The notes beneath the pieces were generated by a model. That model was not told the DNA's origin. It ran no database searches and saw nothing but the letters and a program-made list of their open reading frames with translations. Positions 23,561 to 37,563 of a stretch of 64,000 bases of DNA are shown one piece after another (positions within the stretch are counted from its first letter, which is position 1; each line of letters opens with the position of its first letter). Source of the stretch: Petrolisthes cinctipes (taxonomy: Eukaryota; Arthropoda; Malacostraca; Decapoda; Porcellanidae); NCBI GenBank assembly GCA_033782935.1, contig JAWQEG010000477.1:1054001-1118000 (forward strand), written 5' to 3'. The position numbers were made by a program, and so were the translations under genes.

Positions 23561-24504
23561 CAGTGCTAGAATATTTTCAAAATATAGGCTAAAAACATGC
23601 TAAAAATCGATCTTTTAGGTGCCAAAAAGTCGAAATCTCAAATTCAGTCTCAAAACACCCGAAAATTCGATATTTAGGGGTCCCAGAAGCGATCTGTACA
23701 TGCCTCCTCCGTGTTAGAGTATTTTCAAAATACATGCTCAAAACATACCGAAAATCGATCTTTTAGGTGCACAAAAGTCGATATGTGCATGCATCTTCAG
23801 TACCCGTTTATATCTCAAATTCAGGCTCAAAACACCCGAAAATTCAATATTTTGGGGTCCCAGAAGCAATCTGTACATGCCTACACAGTGCTAGAATATT
23901 TTCAAAATATAGGCTAAAAACATGCTAAAAATCGACATTTTAGGTGCCAAAAAATCGATATCTCAAATTCAGTCCCAAAACACCCGAAAATTCGATATTT
24001 AGAGGTCCCAGACGGTATCTGTACATGCCTACTCCGTGTTAGAGTATTTTCAAAATACAGGCCAAAAACATACTGAAAATCGATCTTTTAGGTGACCAAA
24101 AGTCGATATGTGCATGCATCTTCTGTACCCGTTTATATCTCAAATTCTGGCCCTAAACACCCGAAAATTCGATATTTTGGGGTCCCAGAAGCTATCTGTA
24201 CATGCCTACTCCGTGTTAGAGTATTTTCAAAATTCAGGCCCAAAACATACTGAAAATCGATATTTTTGGTGCCAAAGTCAATATGTGCATGTATCTTCTG
24301 TACCCGTTTATATCTCAAATTCAGGCTCAAAACACCAGAAAATTCAATATTTTGGGGTCCCAGAAGCAATCTGTACATGCCTACACAGTGCTAGAATATT
24401 TTCAAAATATAGGCTAAAAACATGCTAAAAATCGACATTTTAGGTGCCAAAAAATCGATATCTCAAATTCAGTCCCAAAACACCCGAAAATTCGATATTT
24501 AGAG

Positions 24505-25506
24505 GTCCCAGAAGGTATCTGTACATGCCTACTCCGTGTTAGAGTATTTTCAAAATACAGGCCAAAAACATACTGAAAATCGATCTTTTAGGTGCCCAAA
24601 AGTCGATATGTGCATGCATCTTCTGTACCCGTTTATATCTCAAATTCTGGCCCTAAACACCCGAAAATTCGATATTTTGGGGTCCCAGAAGCGATCTGTA
24701 CATGCATACTCCGTGGTAGAGTATTTTCAAAATTCAGGCCCAAAACATGCTGAAAATCGATATTTTTGGTGCCCAAAGTTAATATGTGCATGTATCTTCT
24801 GTACCCGTTTATATCTCAAATTCAGGCTCAAAACACCCGAAAATTCAATATTTTGGGGTCCCAGAAGCAATCTGTACATGCCTACTCAGTGCTGGAATAT
24901 TTTCAAAATATAGGCTAAAAACATGCTAAAAACCGATCTTTTAGGTGCCATAAAGTCGATATCTCAAATTCAGTCCCAAAACACCCGAAAATTCGATATT
25001 TAGGGGTCCCAGAAGCGATCTGTACATGCCTACTCCGTGTTAGAGTATTTTCAAAATACATGCTCAAAACATACTGAAAATCGATCTTTTAGGTGCACAA
25101 AAGTCGATATGTGCATGCATCTTCAGTACCCGTTTATATCTCAAATTCAGGCTCAAAACACCCGAAAATTCAATATTTTGGGGTCCCAGAAGCAATCCGT
25201 ACATGCCTACTCAGTGTTAGAGTATTTTCAAAATACAGTCCAAAAACATGCTGAAAATCGATATTTTAGATGCCCAAAGTCAATATGTGCATGTATCTTC
25301 TGTACTCGTTTATATCTCAAATTCAGGCTCAAAACACCCGAAAATTCAATATTTTGGGGTCCCAGAAGCAATCTGTACATGCCTACACAGTGCTAGAATA
25401 TTTTCAAAATATAGGCTAAAAACATGCTAAAAATCGACATTTTAGGTGCCAAAAAATCGATATCTCAAATTCAGTCCCAAAACACCCGAAAATTCGATAT
25501 TTAGAG
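24505..25506 (+). repeat. Intact 1002-bp hexamer
   Basis: B1-C1-A2-B2-C2-A1, the +5,937 duplicate of 18568-19569. Both carry GCATACTCCGTGGTAGAG in C1 and AAAACCGATC in A2. Confidence 0.85.
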
Positions 25507-26823
25507 GTCCCAGAAGGTATCTGTACATGCCTACTCCGTGTTAGAGTATTTTCAAAATACAGGCCAAAAACATACTGAAAATCGATCTTTTAGGTGCCAA
25601 AAAGTCGATATGTGCATGCATCTTCTGTACCCGTTTATAGCTCAAATTCTGGCCCTAAACACCCGAAAATTCGATATTTTTGGGTCCCAGAAGCTATCTG
25701 TACATGCCTACTCCGTGTTAGAGTATTTTCAAAATTCAGGCCCAAAACATACTAAAAATCGATATTTTTGGTGCCCAAAGTCAATATGTGCATGTATCTT
25801 CTGTACCCGTTTATATCTCAAATTCAGGCTCAAAACACCCAAAAATTCAATATTTTGGGGTCCCAGAAGCAATCTGTACATGCCTACACAGTGCTAGAAT
25901 ATTTTCAAAATATAGGCGAAAAACATGCTAAAAATCGACATTTTAGGTGCCAAAAAATCGATATCTCAAATTCAGTCCCAAAACACCCGAAAATTCGATA
26001 TTTAGAGGTCCCAGAAGGTATCTGTACATGTCTACTCCGTGTTAGAGTATTTTCAAAATACAGGCCAAAAACATACTGAAAATCGATCTTTTAGGTGCCC
26101 AAAAGTCGATATGTGCATGCATCTTCTGTACCCGTTTATATCTCAAATTCAGGCTCAAAACACCCGAAAATTCAATATTTTGGGGTCCCAGAAGCAATCT
26201 GTACAGTGCTAGAATATTTTCAAAATATAGGCTAAAAACATGCTAAAAATCGATCTTTTGGGTGCCGAAAAGTCGATATCTCAAATTCAGTCTCAAAACA
26301 CCTGAAAATTCGATATTTAGGGGTCCCAGAAGCGATATGTACATGCCTACTCCGTGTTAGAGTATTTTCAAAATACATGCTCAAAACATTCTGAAAATCT
26401 ATCTTTTAGGTGCACAAAAGTCGATATGTGCATGCATCTTCAGTACCCGTTTATATCTCAAATTCAGGCTCAAAACACCCGAAAATTCAATATTTTGGGG
26501 TCCCAGAAGCAATCTGTACATGCCTACTCAGTGTTAGAGTATTTTCAAAATACAGGCCCAAAACTTGCTAAAAATCGATATTTTAGATGCCCAAAGTCAA
26601 TATGTGCATGTATCTTCTGTACCCGTTTATATCTCAAATTCAGGCTCAAAACACCCGAAAATTCAATATTTTGGGGTCCCAGAAGCAATCTGTACATGCC
26701 TACACAGTGCTAGAATATTTTAAAATTATATGCTAAAAACATGCTAAAAATCGACATTTTAGGTGCCAAAAAATCGATATCTCAAATTCAGTCCCAAAAC
26801 ACCCGAAAATTCGATATTTAGAG

Positions 26824-29301
26824 GTCCCAGAAGGTATCTGTACATGCTTACTCCATGTTAGAGTATTTTTAAAATACAGGCCAAAAACATACTGAAAATC
26901 GATCTTTTAGGTGCCCAAAAGTCGATATGTGCATGCATCTTCTGTACCCGTTTATATCTCAAATTCTGGCCCTAAACACCCGAAAATTCGATATTTTGGG
27001 GTCCCAGAAGCGATCTGTACATGCCTACTCCGTGTTAGAGTATTTTCAAAATTCAGGCCCAAAACATGCTGAAAATCGATATTTTTGGTGCCCAAAGTCA
27101 ATATGTGCATGTATCTTCTGTACCCGTTTATATCTCAAATTCAGGCTCAAAACACCCGAAAATTCAATATTTTGGGGTCCCAGAAGCAATCTGTACATGC
27201 CTACTCAGTGCTAGAATATTTTCAAAATATAGGCTAAAAACATGCTAAAAATCGATCTTTCAGGTGCCAAAAAGTCGATATCTCAAATTCAGTCCCAAAA
27301 TACCCGAAAATTCGATATTTAGGGGTCCCAGAAGCGATCTGTACATGCCTACTCCGTGTTAGAGTATTTTCAAAATACATGCTCAAAACATACTGAAAAT
27401 CGATCTTTTAGGTGCACAAAAGTCGATATGTGCATGCATCTTCAGTACCCGTTTATATCTCAAATTCTGTCTCAAAACACCCGAAAATTCAATATTTTGG
27501 GGTCCCAGAAGCAGTCTGTACATGCCTACACAGTGCTAGAATATTTTCAAAATATAGGCTAAAAACATGCTAAAAATCGACATTTTAGGTGCCAAAAAAT
27601 CGATATCTCAAATTCAGTCCCAAAACACCCGAAAATTCGATATTTAGAGGTCCCAGAAGGTATCTGTACATGCTTACTCCATGTTAGAGTATTTTAAAAA
27701 TACAGGCCAAAAACATACTGAAAATCGATCTTTTAGGTGCCCAAAAGTCGATATGTGCATGAATCTTCTGTACCCGTTTATATCTCAAATTCTGGCCCTA
27801 AACACCCGAAAATTCGATATTTTGGGGTCCCTGAAGCGATCTGTACATGCCTACTCCGTGTTAGAGTATTTTCAAAATTCAGGCCCAAAACATGCTGAAA
27901 ATCGATATTTTTGGTGCCCAAAGTCAATATGTGCATGTATCTTCTGTACCCGTTTATATCTCAAATTCAGGCTCAAAACACCCGAAAATTCAATATTTTG
28001 GGGTCCCAGAAGCAATCTGTACATGCCTACTCAGTGCTAGAATATTTTCAAAATATAGGCTAAAAACATGCTAAAAATCGATCTTTCAGGTGCCAAAATG
28101 TCGATATCTCAAATTCAGTCCCAAAATACCCGAAAATTCGATATTTAGGGGTCCCAGAAGCGATCTGTACATGCCTACTCCGTGTTAGAGTATTTTCAAA
28201 ATACATGCTCAAAACATACTGAAAATCGATCTTTTAGGTGCACAAAAGTCGATATGTGCATGCATCTTCAGTACCCGTTTATATCTCAAATTCTGGGTCA
28301 AAACACCCGAAAATTCAATATTTTGGGGTCCCAGAAGCAGTCTGTACATGCCTACACAGTGCTAGAATATTTTCAAAATATAGGCTAAAAACATGCTAAA
28401 AATCGACATTTTAGGTGCCAAAAAATCGATATCTCAAATTCAGTCCCAAAACACCCGAAAATTCGATATTTAGAGGTCCCAGAAGGTATCTGTACATGCT
28501 TACTCCATGTTAGAGTATTTTAAAAATACAGGCCAAAAACATACTGAAAATCGATCTTTTAGGTGCCCAAAAGTCGATATGTGCATGCATCTTCTGTACC
28601 CGTTTATATCTCAAATTCTGGCCCTAAACACCCGAAAATTCGATATTTTGGGGTCCCAGAAGCGATCTGTACATGCCTACTCCGTGTTAGAGTATTTTCA
28701 AAATTCAGGCCCAAAACATGCTGAAAATCGATATTTTTGGTGCCCAAAGTCAATATGTGCATGTATCTTCTGTACCCGTTTATATCTCAAATTCAGGCTC
28801 AAAACACCCGAAAATTCAATATTTTGGGGTCCCAGAAGCAATCTGTACATGCCTACTCAGTGCTAGAATATTTTCAAAATATAGGCTAAAAACATGCTAA
28901 AAATCGATCTTTCAGGTGCCAAAAAGTCGATATCTCAAATTCAGTCCCAAAATACCCGAAAATTCGATATTTAGGGGTCCCAGAAGCGATCTGTACATGC
29001 CTACTCCGTGTTAGAGTATTTTCAAAATACATGCTCAAAACATACTGAAAATCGATCTTTTAGGTGCCCAAAAGTCGATATGTGAATGCATCTTCAGTAC
29101 CCGTTTATATCTCAAATTCTGGCTCAAAACACCCGAAAATTCAATATTTTGGGGTCCCAGAAGCAGTCTGTACATGCCTACACAGTGCTAGAATATTTTC
29201 AAAATATAGGCTAAAAACATGCTAAAAATCGACATTTTAGGTGCCAAAAAATCGATATCTCAAATTCTGTCCCAAAACACCCGAAAATTCGATATTTAGA
29301 G
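26824..29301 (+). repeat. 826-bp HOR run, three copies
   Basis: Three successive 826-bp units start at 26824, 27650 and 28476. Each is B1-C1-A2-B2-A1, which is the 1002-bp hexamer minus exactly one 176-bp C2 monomer. Shared markers are TCTTTCAGG in A2 and GCAGTCTGTAC in A1. Private changes such as GCATGAATCTTC at 27759 and CTGGGTCAAAAC at 28294 separate the copies. Confidence 0.9.
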
Positions 29302-30794
29302 GTCCCAGAAGGTATCTGTACATGCCTACTCCGTGTTAGAGTATTTTCAAAATACAGGCCAAAAACATACTGAAAATCGATCTTTTAGGTGCCCAAAAGT
29401 CGATATGTGCATACATCTTCTGTACCCGTTTATATCTCAAATTCTTTCCCTAAACACCCGAAAATTCGATATTTTGGGGTCCCAGAAGCGATCTGTACAT
29501 GCCTACTCCGTGTTAGAGTATTTTCAAAATTCAGGCCCAAAACATACTGAAAATCGATATTTTTGGTGCCCAAAGTCAATATGTGCATGTATCTTCTGTA
29601 CCCGTTTATATATCAAATTCAGGCTCAAAACACCAGAAAATTCAATATTTTGGGGTCCCAGAAGCAATCTGTACAGTGCTAGAATATTTTCAAAATATAG
29701 GCTAAAAACATGCTAAAAATCGATCTTTTAGGTGCCAAAAAGTCGATATCTCAAATTCAGTCCCAAAACACCCGAAAATTCGATATTTAGGGGTCCCAGA
29801 AGCGATCTGTACATGCCTACTCCGTGTTAGAGTATTTTCAAAATACATGCTCAAAACATACTGAAAATCGATCTTTTAGGTGCACAAAAGTCGATATGTG
29901 CATGCATCTTCAGTACCCGTTTATATCTCAAATTCAGGCTCAAAACACCCGAAAATTCAATATTTTGGGGTCCCAGAAGCAATCCGTACATGCCTACTCA
30001 GTGTTAGAGTATTTTCAAAATACAGTCCAAAAACATGCTGAAAATCGATATTTTAGATGCCCAAAGTCAATATGTGCATGTATCTTCTGTACTCGTTTAT
30101 ATCTCAAATTCAGGCTCAAAACACCCGAAAATTCAATATTTTGGGGTCCCAGAAGCAATCTGTACATGCCTACACAGTGCTAGAATATTTTCAAAATATA
30201 GGCTAAAAACATGCTAAAAATCGACATTTTAGGTGCCAAAAAATCGATATCTCAAATTCAGTCCCAAAACACCCGAAAATTCGATATTTAGAGGTCCCAG
30301 AAGGTATCTGTACATGCCTACTCCGTGTTAGAGTATTTTCAAAATACAGGCCAAAAACATACTGAAAATCGATCTTTTAGGTGCCCAAAAGTCGATATGT
30401 GCATGCATCTTCTGTACCCGTTTATATCTCAAATTCTGGCCCTAAACACCCGAAAATTCGATATTTTGGGGTCCCAGAAGCTATCTGTACATGCCTACTC
30501 CGTGTTAGAGTATTTTCAAAATTCAGGCCCAAAACATACTGAAAATCGATATTTTTGGTGCCCAAAGTCAATATGTGCATGTATCTTCTGTACCCGTTTA
30601 TATCTCAAATTCAGGCTCAAAACACCAGAAAATTCAATATTTTGGGGTCCCAGAAGCAATCTGTACATGCCTACACAGTGCTAGAATATTTTTAAAATAT
30701 AGGCTAAAAACATGCTAAAAATCGACATTTTAGGTGCCAAAAAATCGATATCTCAAATTCAGTCCCAAAACACCCGAAAATTCGATATTTAGAG

Positions 30795-30964
30795 GTCCCA
30801 GAAGGTATCTGTACATGCCTACTCCGTGTTAGAGTATTTTCAAAATACAGGCCAAAAACATACTGAAAATCGATCTTTTAGGTGCCCAAAAGTCGATATG
30901 TGCATGTGTACCCGTTTATATCTCAAATTCGGGCTCAAAACACCTGAAAATTCAATATTTTGGG
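30795..30964 (+). repeat. B1 monomer with 7-bp deletion (170 bp)
   Basis: TGTGCATG joins directly to TGTACCC, losing CATCTTC. It is present in both 6.6-kb copies (30795 and 37394) but not in the related monomer at 41850, which places the deletion before the 6.6-kb duplication. Confidence 0.85.
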
Positions 30965-33422
30965 GTCCCAGAAGCAATCTGTACAGTGCTAGAATATTTT
31001 CAAAATATAGGCTAAAAACATGCTAAAAATCGATCTTTTAGGTGCCGAAAAGTCGATATCTCAAATTCAGTCTCAAAACACCTGAAAATTCGATATTTAG
31101 GGGTCCCAGAAGCGATATGTACATGCCTACTCCGTGTTAGAGTATTTTCAAAATACATGCTCAAAACATACTGAAAATCGATCTTTTAGGTGCACAAAAG
31201 TCGATATGTGCAAGCATCTTCAGTACCCGTTTATATCTCAAATTCAGGCTCAAAACACCCGAAAATTCAATATTTTGGGGTCCCAGAAGCAATCTGTACA
31301 TGCCTACTCCGTGTTAGAGTATTTTCAAAATACAGGCCAAAAACATACTGAAAATCGATCTTTTAGGTGCCCAAAAGTCGATATGTGCATACATCTTCTG
31401 TACCCGTTTATATCTCAAATTCTTTCCCTAAACACCCGAAAATTCGATATTTTGGGGTCCCAGAAGCGATCTGTACATGCCTACTCCGTGTTAGAGTATT
31501 TTCAAAATTCAGGCCCAAAACATGCTGAAAATCGATATTTTTGGTGCCCAAAGTCAATATGTGCATGTATCTTCTGTACCCGTTTATATCTCAAATTCAG
31601 GCTCAAAACACCCGAAAATTCAATATTTTGGGGTCCCAGAAGCAATCTGTACATGCCTACTCAGTGCTAGAATATTTTCAAAATATAGGCTAAAAACATG
31701 CTAAAAATCGATCTTTCAGGTGCCAAAAAGTCGATATCTCAAATTCAGTCCCAAAATACCCGAAAATTCGATATTTAGGGGTCCCAGAAGCGATCTGTAC
31801 ATGCCTACTCCGTGTTAGAGTATTTTCAAAATACATGCTCAAAACATACTGAAAATCGATCTTTTAGGTGCACAAAAGTCGATATGTGCATGCATCTTCA
31901 GTACCCGTTTATATCTCAAATTCTGGCTCAAAACACCCGAAAATTCAATATTTTGGGGTCCCAGAAGCAGTCTGTACATGCCTACACAGTGCTAGAATAT
32001 TTTCAAAATATAGGCTAAAAACATGCTAAAAATCGACATTTTAGGTGCCAAAAAATCGATATATCAAATTCAGTCCCAAAACACCCGAAAATTCGATATT
32101 TAGAGGTCCCAGAAGGTATCTGTACATGCTTACTCCATGTTAGAGTATTTTAAAAATACAGGCCAAAAACATACTGAAAATCGATCTTTTAGGTGCCCAA
32201 AAGTCGATATGTGCATGCATCTTCTGTACCCGTTTATATCTCAAATTCTGGCCCTAAACACCCGAAAATTCGATATTTTGGGTTCCCAGAAGCGATCTGT
32301 ACATGCCTACTCCGTGTTAGAGTATTTTCAAAATTCAGGCCCAAAACATGTTGAAAATCGATATTTTTGGTGCCCAAAGTCAATATGTGCATGTATCTTC
32401 TGTACCCGTTTATATCTCAAATTCAGGCTCAAAACACCCGAAAATTCAATATTTTGGGGTCCCAGAAGCAATCTGTACATGCCTACACAGTGCTAGAATA
32501 TTTTCAAAATATAGGCGAAAAACATGCTAAAAATCGACATTTTAGGTGCCAAAAAATCGATATCTCAAATTCAGTCCCAAAACACCCGAAAATTCGATAT
32601 TTAGAGGTCCCAGAAGGTATCTGTACATGTCTACTCCGTGTTAGAGTATTTTCAAAATACAGGCCAAAAACATACTGAAAATCGATCTTTTAGGTGCCCA
32701 AAAGTCGATATGTGCATGCATCTTCTGTACCCGTTTATATCTCAAATTCAGGCTCAAAACACCCGAAAATTCAATATTTTGGGGTCCCAGAAGCAATCTG
32801 TACAGTGCTAGAATATTTTCAAAATATAGGCTAAAAACATGCTAAAAATCGATCTTTTGGGTGCCGAAAAGTCGATATCTCAAATTCAGTCTCAAAACAC
32901 CTGAAAATTCGATATTTAGGGGTCCCAGAAGCGATATGTACATGCCTACTCCGTGTTAGAGTATTTTCAAAATACATGCTCAAAACATTCTGAAAATCGA
33001 TCTTTTAGGTGCACAAAAGTCGATATGTGCATGCATCTTCAGTACCCGTTTATATCTCAAATTCAGGCTCAAAACACCCGAAAATTCAATATTTTGGGGT
33101 CCCAGAAGCAATCTGTACATGCCTACTCAGTGTTAGAGTATTTTCAAAATACAGGCCCAAAACTTGCTAAAAATCGATATTTTAGATGCCCAAAGTCAAT
33201 ATGTGCATGTATCTTCTGTACCCGTTTATATCTCAAATTCAGGCTCAAAACACCCGAAAATTCAATATTTTGGGGTCCCAGAAGCAATCTGTACATGCCT
33301 ACACAGTGCTAGAATATTTTAAAATTATATGCTAAAAACATGCTAAAAATCGACATTTTAGGTGCCAAAAAATCGATATCTCAAATTCAGTCCCAAAACA
33401 CCCGAAAATTCGATATTTAGAG

Positions 33423-35900
33423 GTCCCAGAAGGTATCTGTACATGCTTACTCCATGTTAGAGTATTTTAAAAATACAGGCCAAAAACATACTGAAAATCG
33501 ATCTTTTAGGTGCCCAAAAGTCGATATGTGCATGCATCTTCTGTACCCGTTTATATCTCAAATTCTGGCCCTAAACACCCGAAAATTCGATATTTTGGGG
33601 TCCCAGAAGCGATCTGTACATGCCTACTCCGTGTTAGAGTATTTTCAAAATTCAGGCCCAAAACATGCTGAAAATCGATATTTTTGGTGCCCAAAGTCAA
33701 TATGTGCATGTATCTTCTGTACCCGTTTATATCTCAAATTCAGGCTCAAAACACCCGAAAATTCAATATTTTGGGGTCCCAGAAGCAATCTGTACATGCC
33801 TACTCAGTGCTAGAATATTTTCAAAATATAGGCTAAAAACATGCTAAAAATCGATCTTTCAGGTGCCAAAAAGTCGATATCTCAAATTCAGTCCCAAAAT
33901 ACCCGAAAATTCGATATTTAGGGGTCCCAGAAGCGATCTGTACATGCCTACTCCGTGTTAGAGTATTTTCAAAATACATGCTCAAAACATACTGAAAATC
34001 GATCTTTTAGGTGCACAAAAGTCGATATGTGCATGCATCTTCAGTACCCGTTTATATCTCAAATTCTGTCTCAAAACACCCGAAAATTCAATATTTTGGG
34101 GTCCCAGAAGCAGTCTGTACATGCCTACACAGTGCTAGAATATTTTCAAAATATAGGCTAAAAACATGCTAAAAATCGACATTTTAGGTGCCAAAAAATC
34201 GATATCTCAAATTCAGTCCCAAAACACCCGAAAATTCGATATTTAGAGGTCCCAGAAGGTATCTGTACATGCTTACTCCATGTTAGAGTATTTTAAAAAT
34301 ACAGGCCAAAAACATACTGAAAATCGATCTTTTAGGTGCCCAAAAGTCGATATGTGCATGAATCTTCTGTACCCGTTTATATCTCAAATTCTGGCCCTAA
34401 ACACCCGAAAATTCGATATTTTGGGGTCCCTGAAGCGATCTGTACATGCCTACTCCGTGTTAGAGTATTTTCAAAATTCAGGCCCAAAACATGCTGAAAA
34501 TCGATATTTTTGGTGCCCAAAGTCAATATGTGCATGTATCTTCTGTACCCGTTTATATCTCAAATTCAGGCTCAAAACACCCGAAAATTCAATATTTTGG
34601 GGTCCCAGAAGCAATCTGTACATGCCTACTCAGTGCTAGAATATTTTCAAAATATAGGCTAAAAACATGCTAAAAATCGATCTTTCAGGTGCCAAAATGT
34701 CGATATCTCAAATTCAGTCCCAAAATACCCGAAAATTCGATATTTAGGGGTCCCAGAAGCGATCTGTACATGCCTACTCCGTGTTAGAGTATTTTCAAAA
34801 TACATGCTCAAAACATACTGAAAATCGATCTTTTAGGTGCACAAAAGTCGATATGTGCATGCATCTTCAGTACCCGTTTATATCTCAAATTCTGGGTCAA
34901 AACACCCGAAAATTCAATATTTTGGGGTCCCAGAAGCAGTCTGTACATGCCTACACAGTGCTAGAATATTTTCAAAATATAGGCTAAAAACATGCTAAAA
35001 ATCGACATTTTAGGTGCCAAAAAATCGATATCTCAAATTCAGTCCCAAAACACCCGAAAATTCGATATTTAGAGGTCCCAGAAGGTATCTGTACATGCTT
35101 ACTCCATGTTAGAGTATTTTAAAAATACAGGCCAAAAACATACTGAAAATCGATCTTTTAGGTGCCCAAAAGTCGATATGTGCATGCATCTTCTGTACCC
35201 GTTTATATCTCAAATTCTGGCCCTAAACACCCGAAAATTCGATATTTTGGGGTCCCAGAAGCGATCTGTACATGCCTACTCCGTGTTAGAGTATTTTCAA
35301 AATTCAGGCCCAAAACATGCTGAAAATCGATATTTTTGGTGCCCAAAGTCAATATGTGCATGTATCTTCTGTACCCGTTTATATCTCAAATTCAGGCTCA
35401 AAACACCCGAAAATTCAATATTTTGGGGTCCCAGAAGCAATCTGTACATGCCTACTCAGTGCTAGAATATTTTCAAAATATAGGCTAAAAACATGCTAAA
35501 AATCGATCTTTCAGGTGCCAAAAAGTCGATATCTCAAATTCAGTCCCAAAATACCCGAAAATTCGATATTTAGGGGTCCCAGAAGCGATCTGTACATGCC
35601 TACTCCGTGTTAGAGTATTTTCAAAATACATGCTCAAAACATACTGAAAATCGATCTTTTAGGTGCCCAAAAGTCGATATGTGAATGCATCTTCAGTACC
35701 CGTTTATATCTCAAATTCTGGCTCAAAACACCCGAAAATTCAATATTTTGGGGTCCCAGAAGCAGTCTGTACATGCCTACACAGTGCTAGAATATTTTCA
35801 AAATATAGGCTAAAAACATGCTAAAAATCGACATTTTAGGTGCCAAAAAATCGATATCTCAAATTCTGTCCCAAAACACCCGAAAATTCGATATTTAGAG
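33423..35900 (+). repeat. 826-bp HOR run, duplicated three copies
   Basis: Counterpart of 26824-29301 at +6,599, with units at 33423, 34249 and 35075. The same private markers are present (GCATGAATCTTC near 34358, CTGGGTCAAAAC near 34893), so the run was copied as a block after its internal copies had diverged. Confidence 0.9.
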
Positions 35901-37505
35901 GTCCCAGAAGGTATCTGTACATGCCTACTCCGTGTTAGAGTATTTTCAAAATACAGGCCAAAAACATACTGAAAATCGATCTTTTAGGTGCCCAAAAGTC
36001 GATATGTGCATACATCTTCTGTACCCGTTTATATCTCAAATTCTTTCCCTAAACACCCGAAAATTCGATATTTTGGGGTCCCAGAAGCGATCTGTACATG
36101 CCTACTCCGTGTTAGAGTATTTTCAAAATTCAGGCCCAAAACATACTGAAAATCGATATTTTTGGTGCCCAAAGTCAATATGTGCATGTATCTTCTGTAC
36201 CCGTTTATATATCAAATTCAGGCTCAAAACACCAGAAAATTCAATATTTTGGGGTCCCAGAAGCAATCTGTACAGTGCTAGAATATTTTCAAAATATAGG
36301 CTAAAAACATGCTAAAAATCGATCTTTTAGGTGCCAAAAAGTCGATATCTCAAATTCAGTCCCAAAACACCCGAAAATTCGATATTTAGGGGTCCCAGAA
36401 GCGATCTGTACATGCCTACTCCGTGTTAGAGTATTTTCAAAATACATGCTCAAAACATACTGAAAATCGATCTTTTAGGTGCACAAAAGTCGATATGTGC
36501 ATGCATCTTCAGTACCCGTTTATATCTCAAATTCAGGCTCAAAACACCCGAAAATTCAATATTTTGGGGTCCCAGAAGCAATCCGTACATGCCTACTCAG
36601 TGTTAGAGTATTTTCAAAATACAGTCCAAAAACATGCTGAAAATCGATATTTTAGATGCCCAAAGTCAATATGTGCATGTATCTTCTGTACTCGTTTATA
36701 TCTCAAATTCAGGCTCAAAACACCCGAAAATTCAATATTTTGGGGTCCCAGAAGCAATCTGTACATGCCTACACAGTGCTAGAATATTTTCAAAATATAG
36801 GCTAAAAACATGCTAAAAATCGACATTTTAGGTGCCTAAAAATAGATATCTCAAATTCAGTCCCAAAACACCCGAAAATTCGATATTTAGAGGTCCCAGA
36901 AGGTATCTGTACATGCCTACTCCGTGTTAGAGTATTTTCAAAATACAGGCCAAAAACATACTGAAAATCGATCTTTTAGGTGCCCAAAAGTCGATATGTG
37001 CATGCATCTTCTGTACCCGTTTATATCTCAAATTCTGGCCCTAAACACCCGAAAATTCGATATTTTGGGGTCCCAGAAGCTATCTGTACATGCCTACTCC
37101 GTGTTAGAGTATTTTCAAAATTCAGGCCCAAAACATACTGAAAATCGATATTTTTGGTGCCCAAAGTCAATATGTGCATGTATCTTCTGTACCCGTTTAT
37201 ATCTCAAATTCAGGCTCAAAACACCAGAAAATTCAATATTTTGGGGTCCCAGAAGCAATCTGTACATGCCTACACAGTGCTAGAATATTTTTAAAATATA
37301 GGCTAAAAACATGCTAAAAATCGACATTTTAGGTGCCAAAAAATCGATATCTCAAATTCAGTCCCAAAACACCCGAAAATTCGATATTTAGAGGTCCCAG
37401 AAGGTATCTGTACATGCCTACTCCGTGTTAGAGTATTTTCAAAATACAGGCCAAAAACATACTGAAAATCGATCTTTTAGGTGCCCAAAAGTCGATATGT
37501 GCATG
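35075..37505 (+). repeat. 4,456-bp-offset duplication, left member
   Basis: Unit series 501-325-491-501-501-308 matching 39531-41961. Shared markers are GTGAATGCATC in a B2, CATACATCTTC and ATTCTTTCCC in B1, and ACACCAGAAAATTC. It is nested within the 6.6-kb copy. Confidence 0.8.
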
Positions 37506-37563
37506 TGTACCCGTTTATATCTCAAATTCGGGCTCAAAACACCTGAAAATTCAATATTTTGGG
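37394..37563 (+). repeat. B1 monomer with 7-bp deletion, second copy
   Basis: Counterpart of 30795-30964 at +6,599 with the same deletion and the same ATTCGGGCTC variant. Confidence 0.85.

Larger units (their letters stand above)
12323..25859 (+). repeat. Sub-array 3: 4.3-kb and 5.9-kb duplication mosaic
   Basis: Unit starts (lengths): 12630 (501), 13131 (501), 13632 (315), 13947 (325), 14272 (678), 14950 (501), 15451 (315), 15766 (501), 16267 (660), 16927 (500), 17427 (501), 17928 (315), 18243 (325), 18568 (501), 19069 (501), 19570 (491), 20061 (501), 20562 (501), 21063 (325), 21388 (501), 21889 (501), 22390 (491), 22881 (325), 23206 (474), 23680 (325), 24005 (500), 24505 (501), 25006 (501), 25507 (501). 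Rare variants recur at offsets near 4,296, 5,937 and 11,060 bp, so the region is built from copies of itself. Confidence 0.85.
25860..32458 (+). repeat. 6,599-bp segmental duplication, copy 1
   Basis: Unit starts (lengths): 26008 (315), 26323 (501), 26824 (501), 27325 (325), 27650 (501), 28151 (325), 28476 (501), 28977 (325), 29302 (491), 29793 (501), 30294 (501), 30795 (308), 31103 (678), 31781 (325), 32106 (501). The order and rare variants repeat in copy 2 at exactly +6,599. Private bases noticed here are T at 26400 and T at 26870. The boundary can be placed only within about 45 bp; I put it at the nearest monomer start. Confidence 0.92.
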
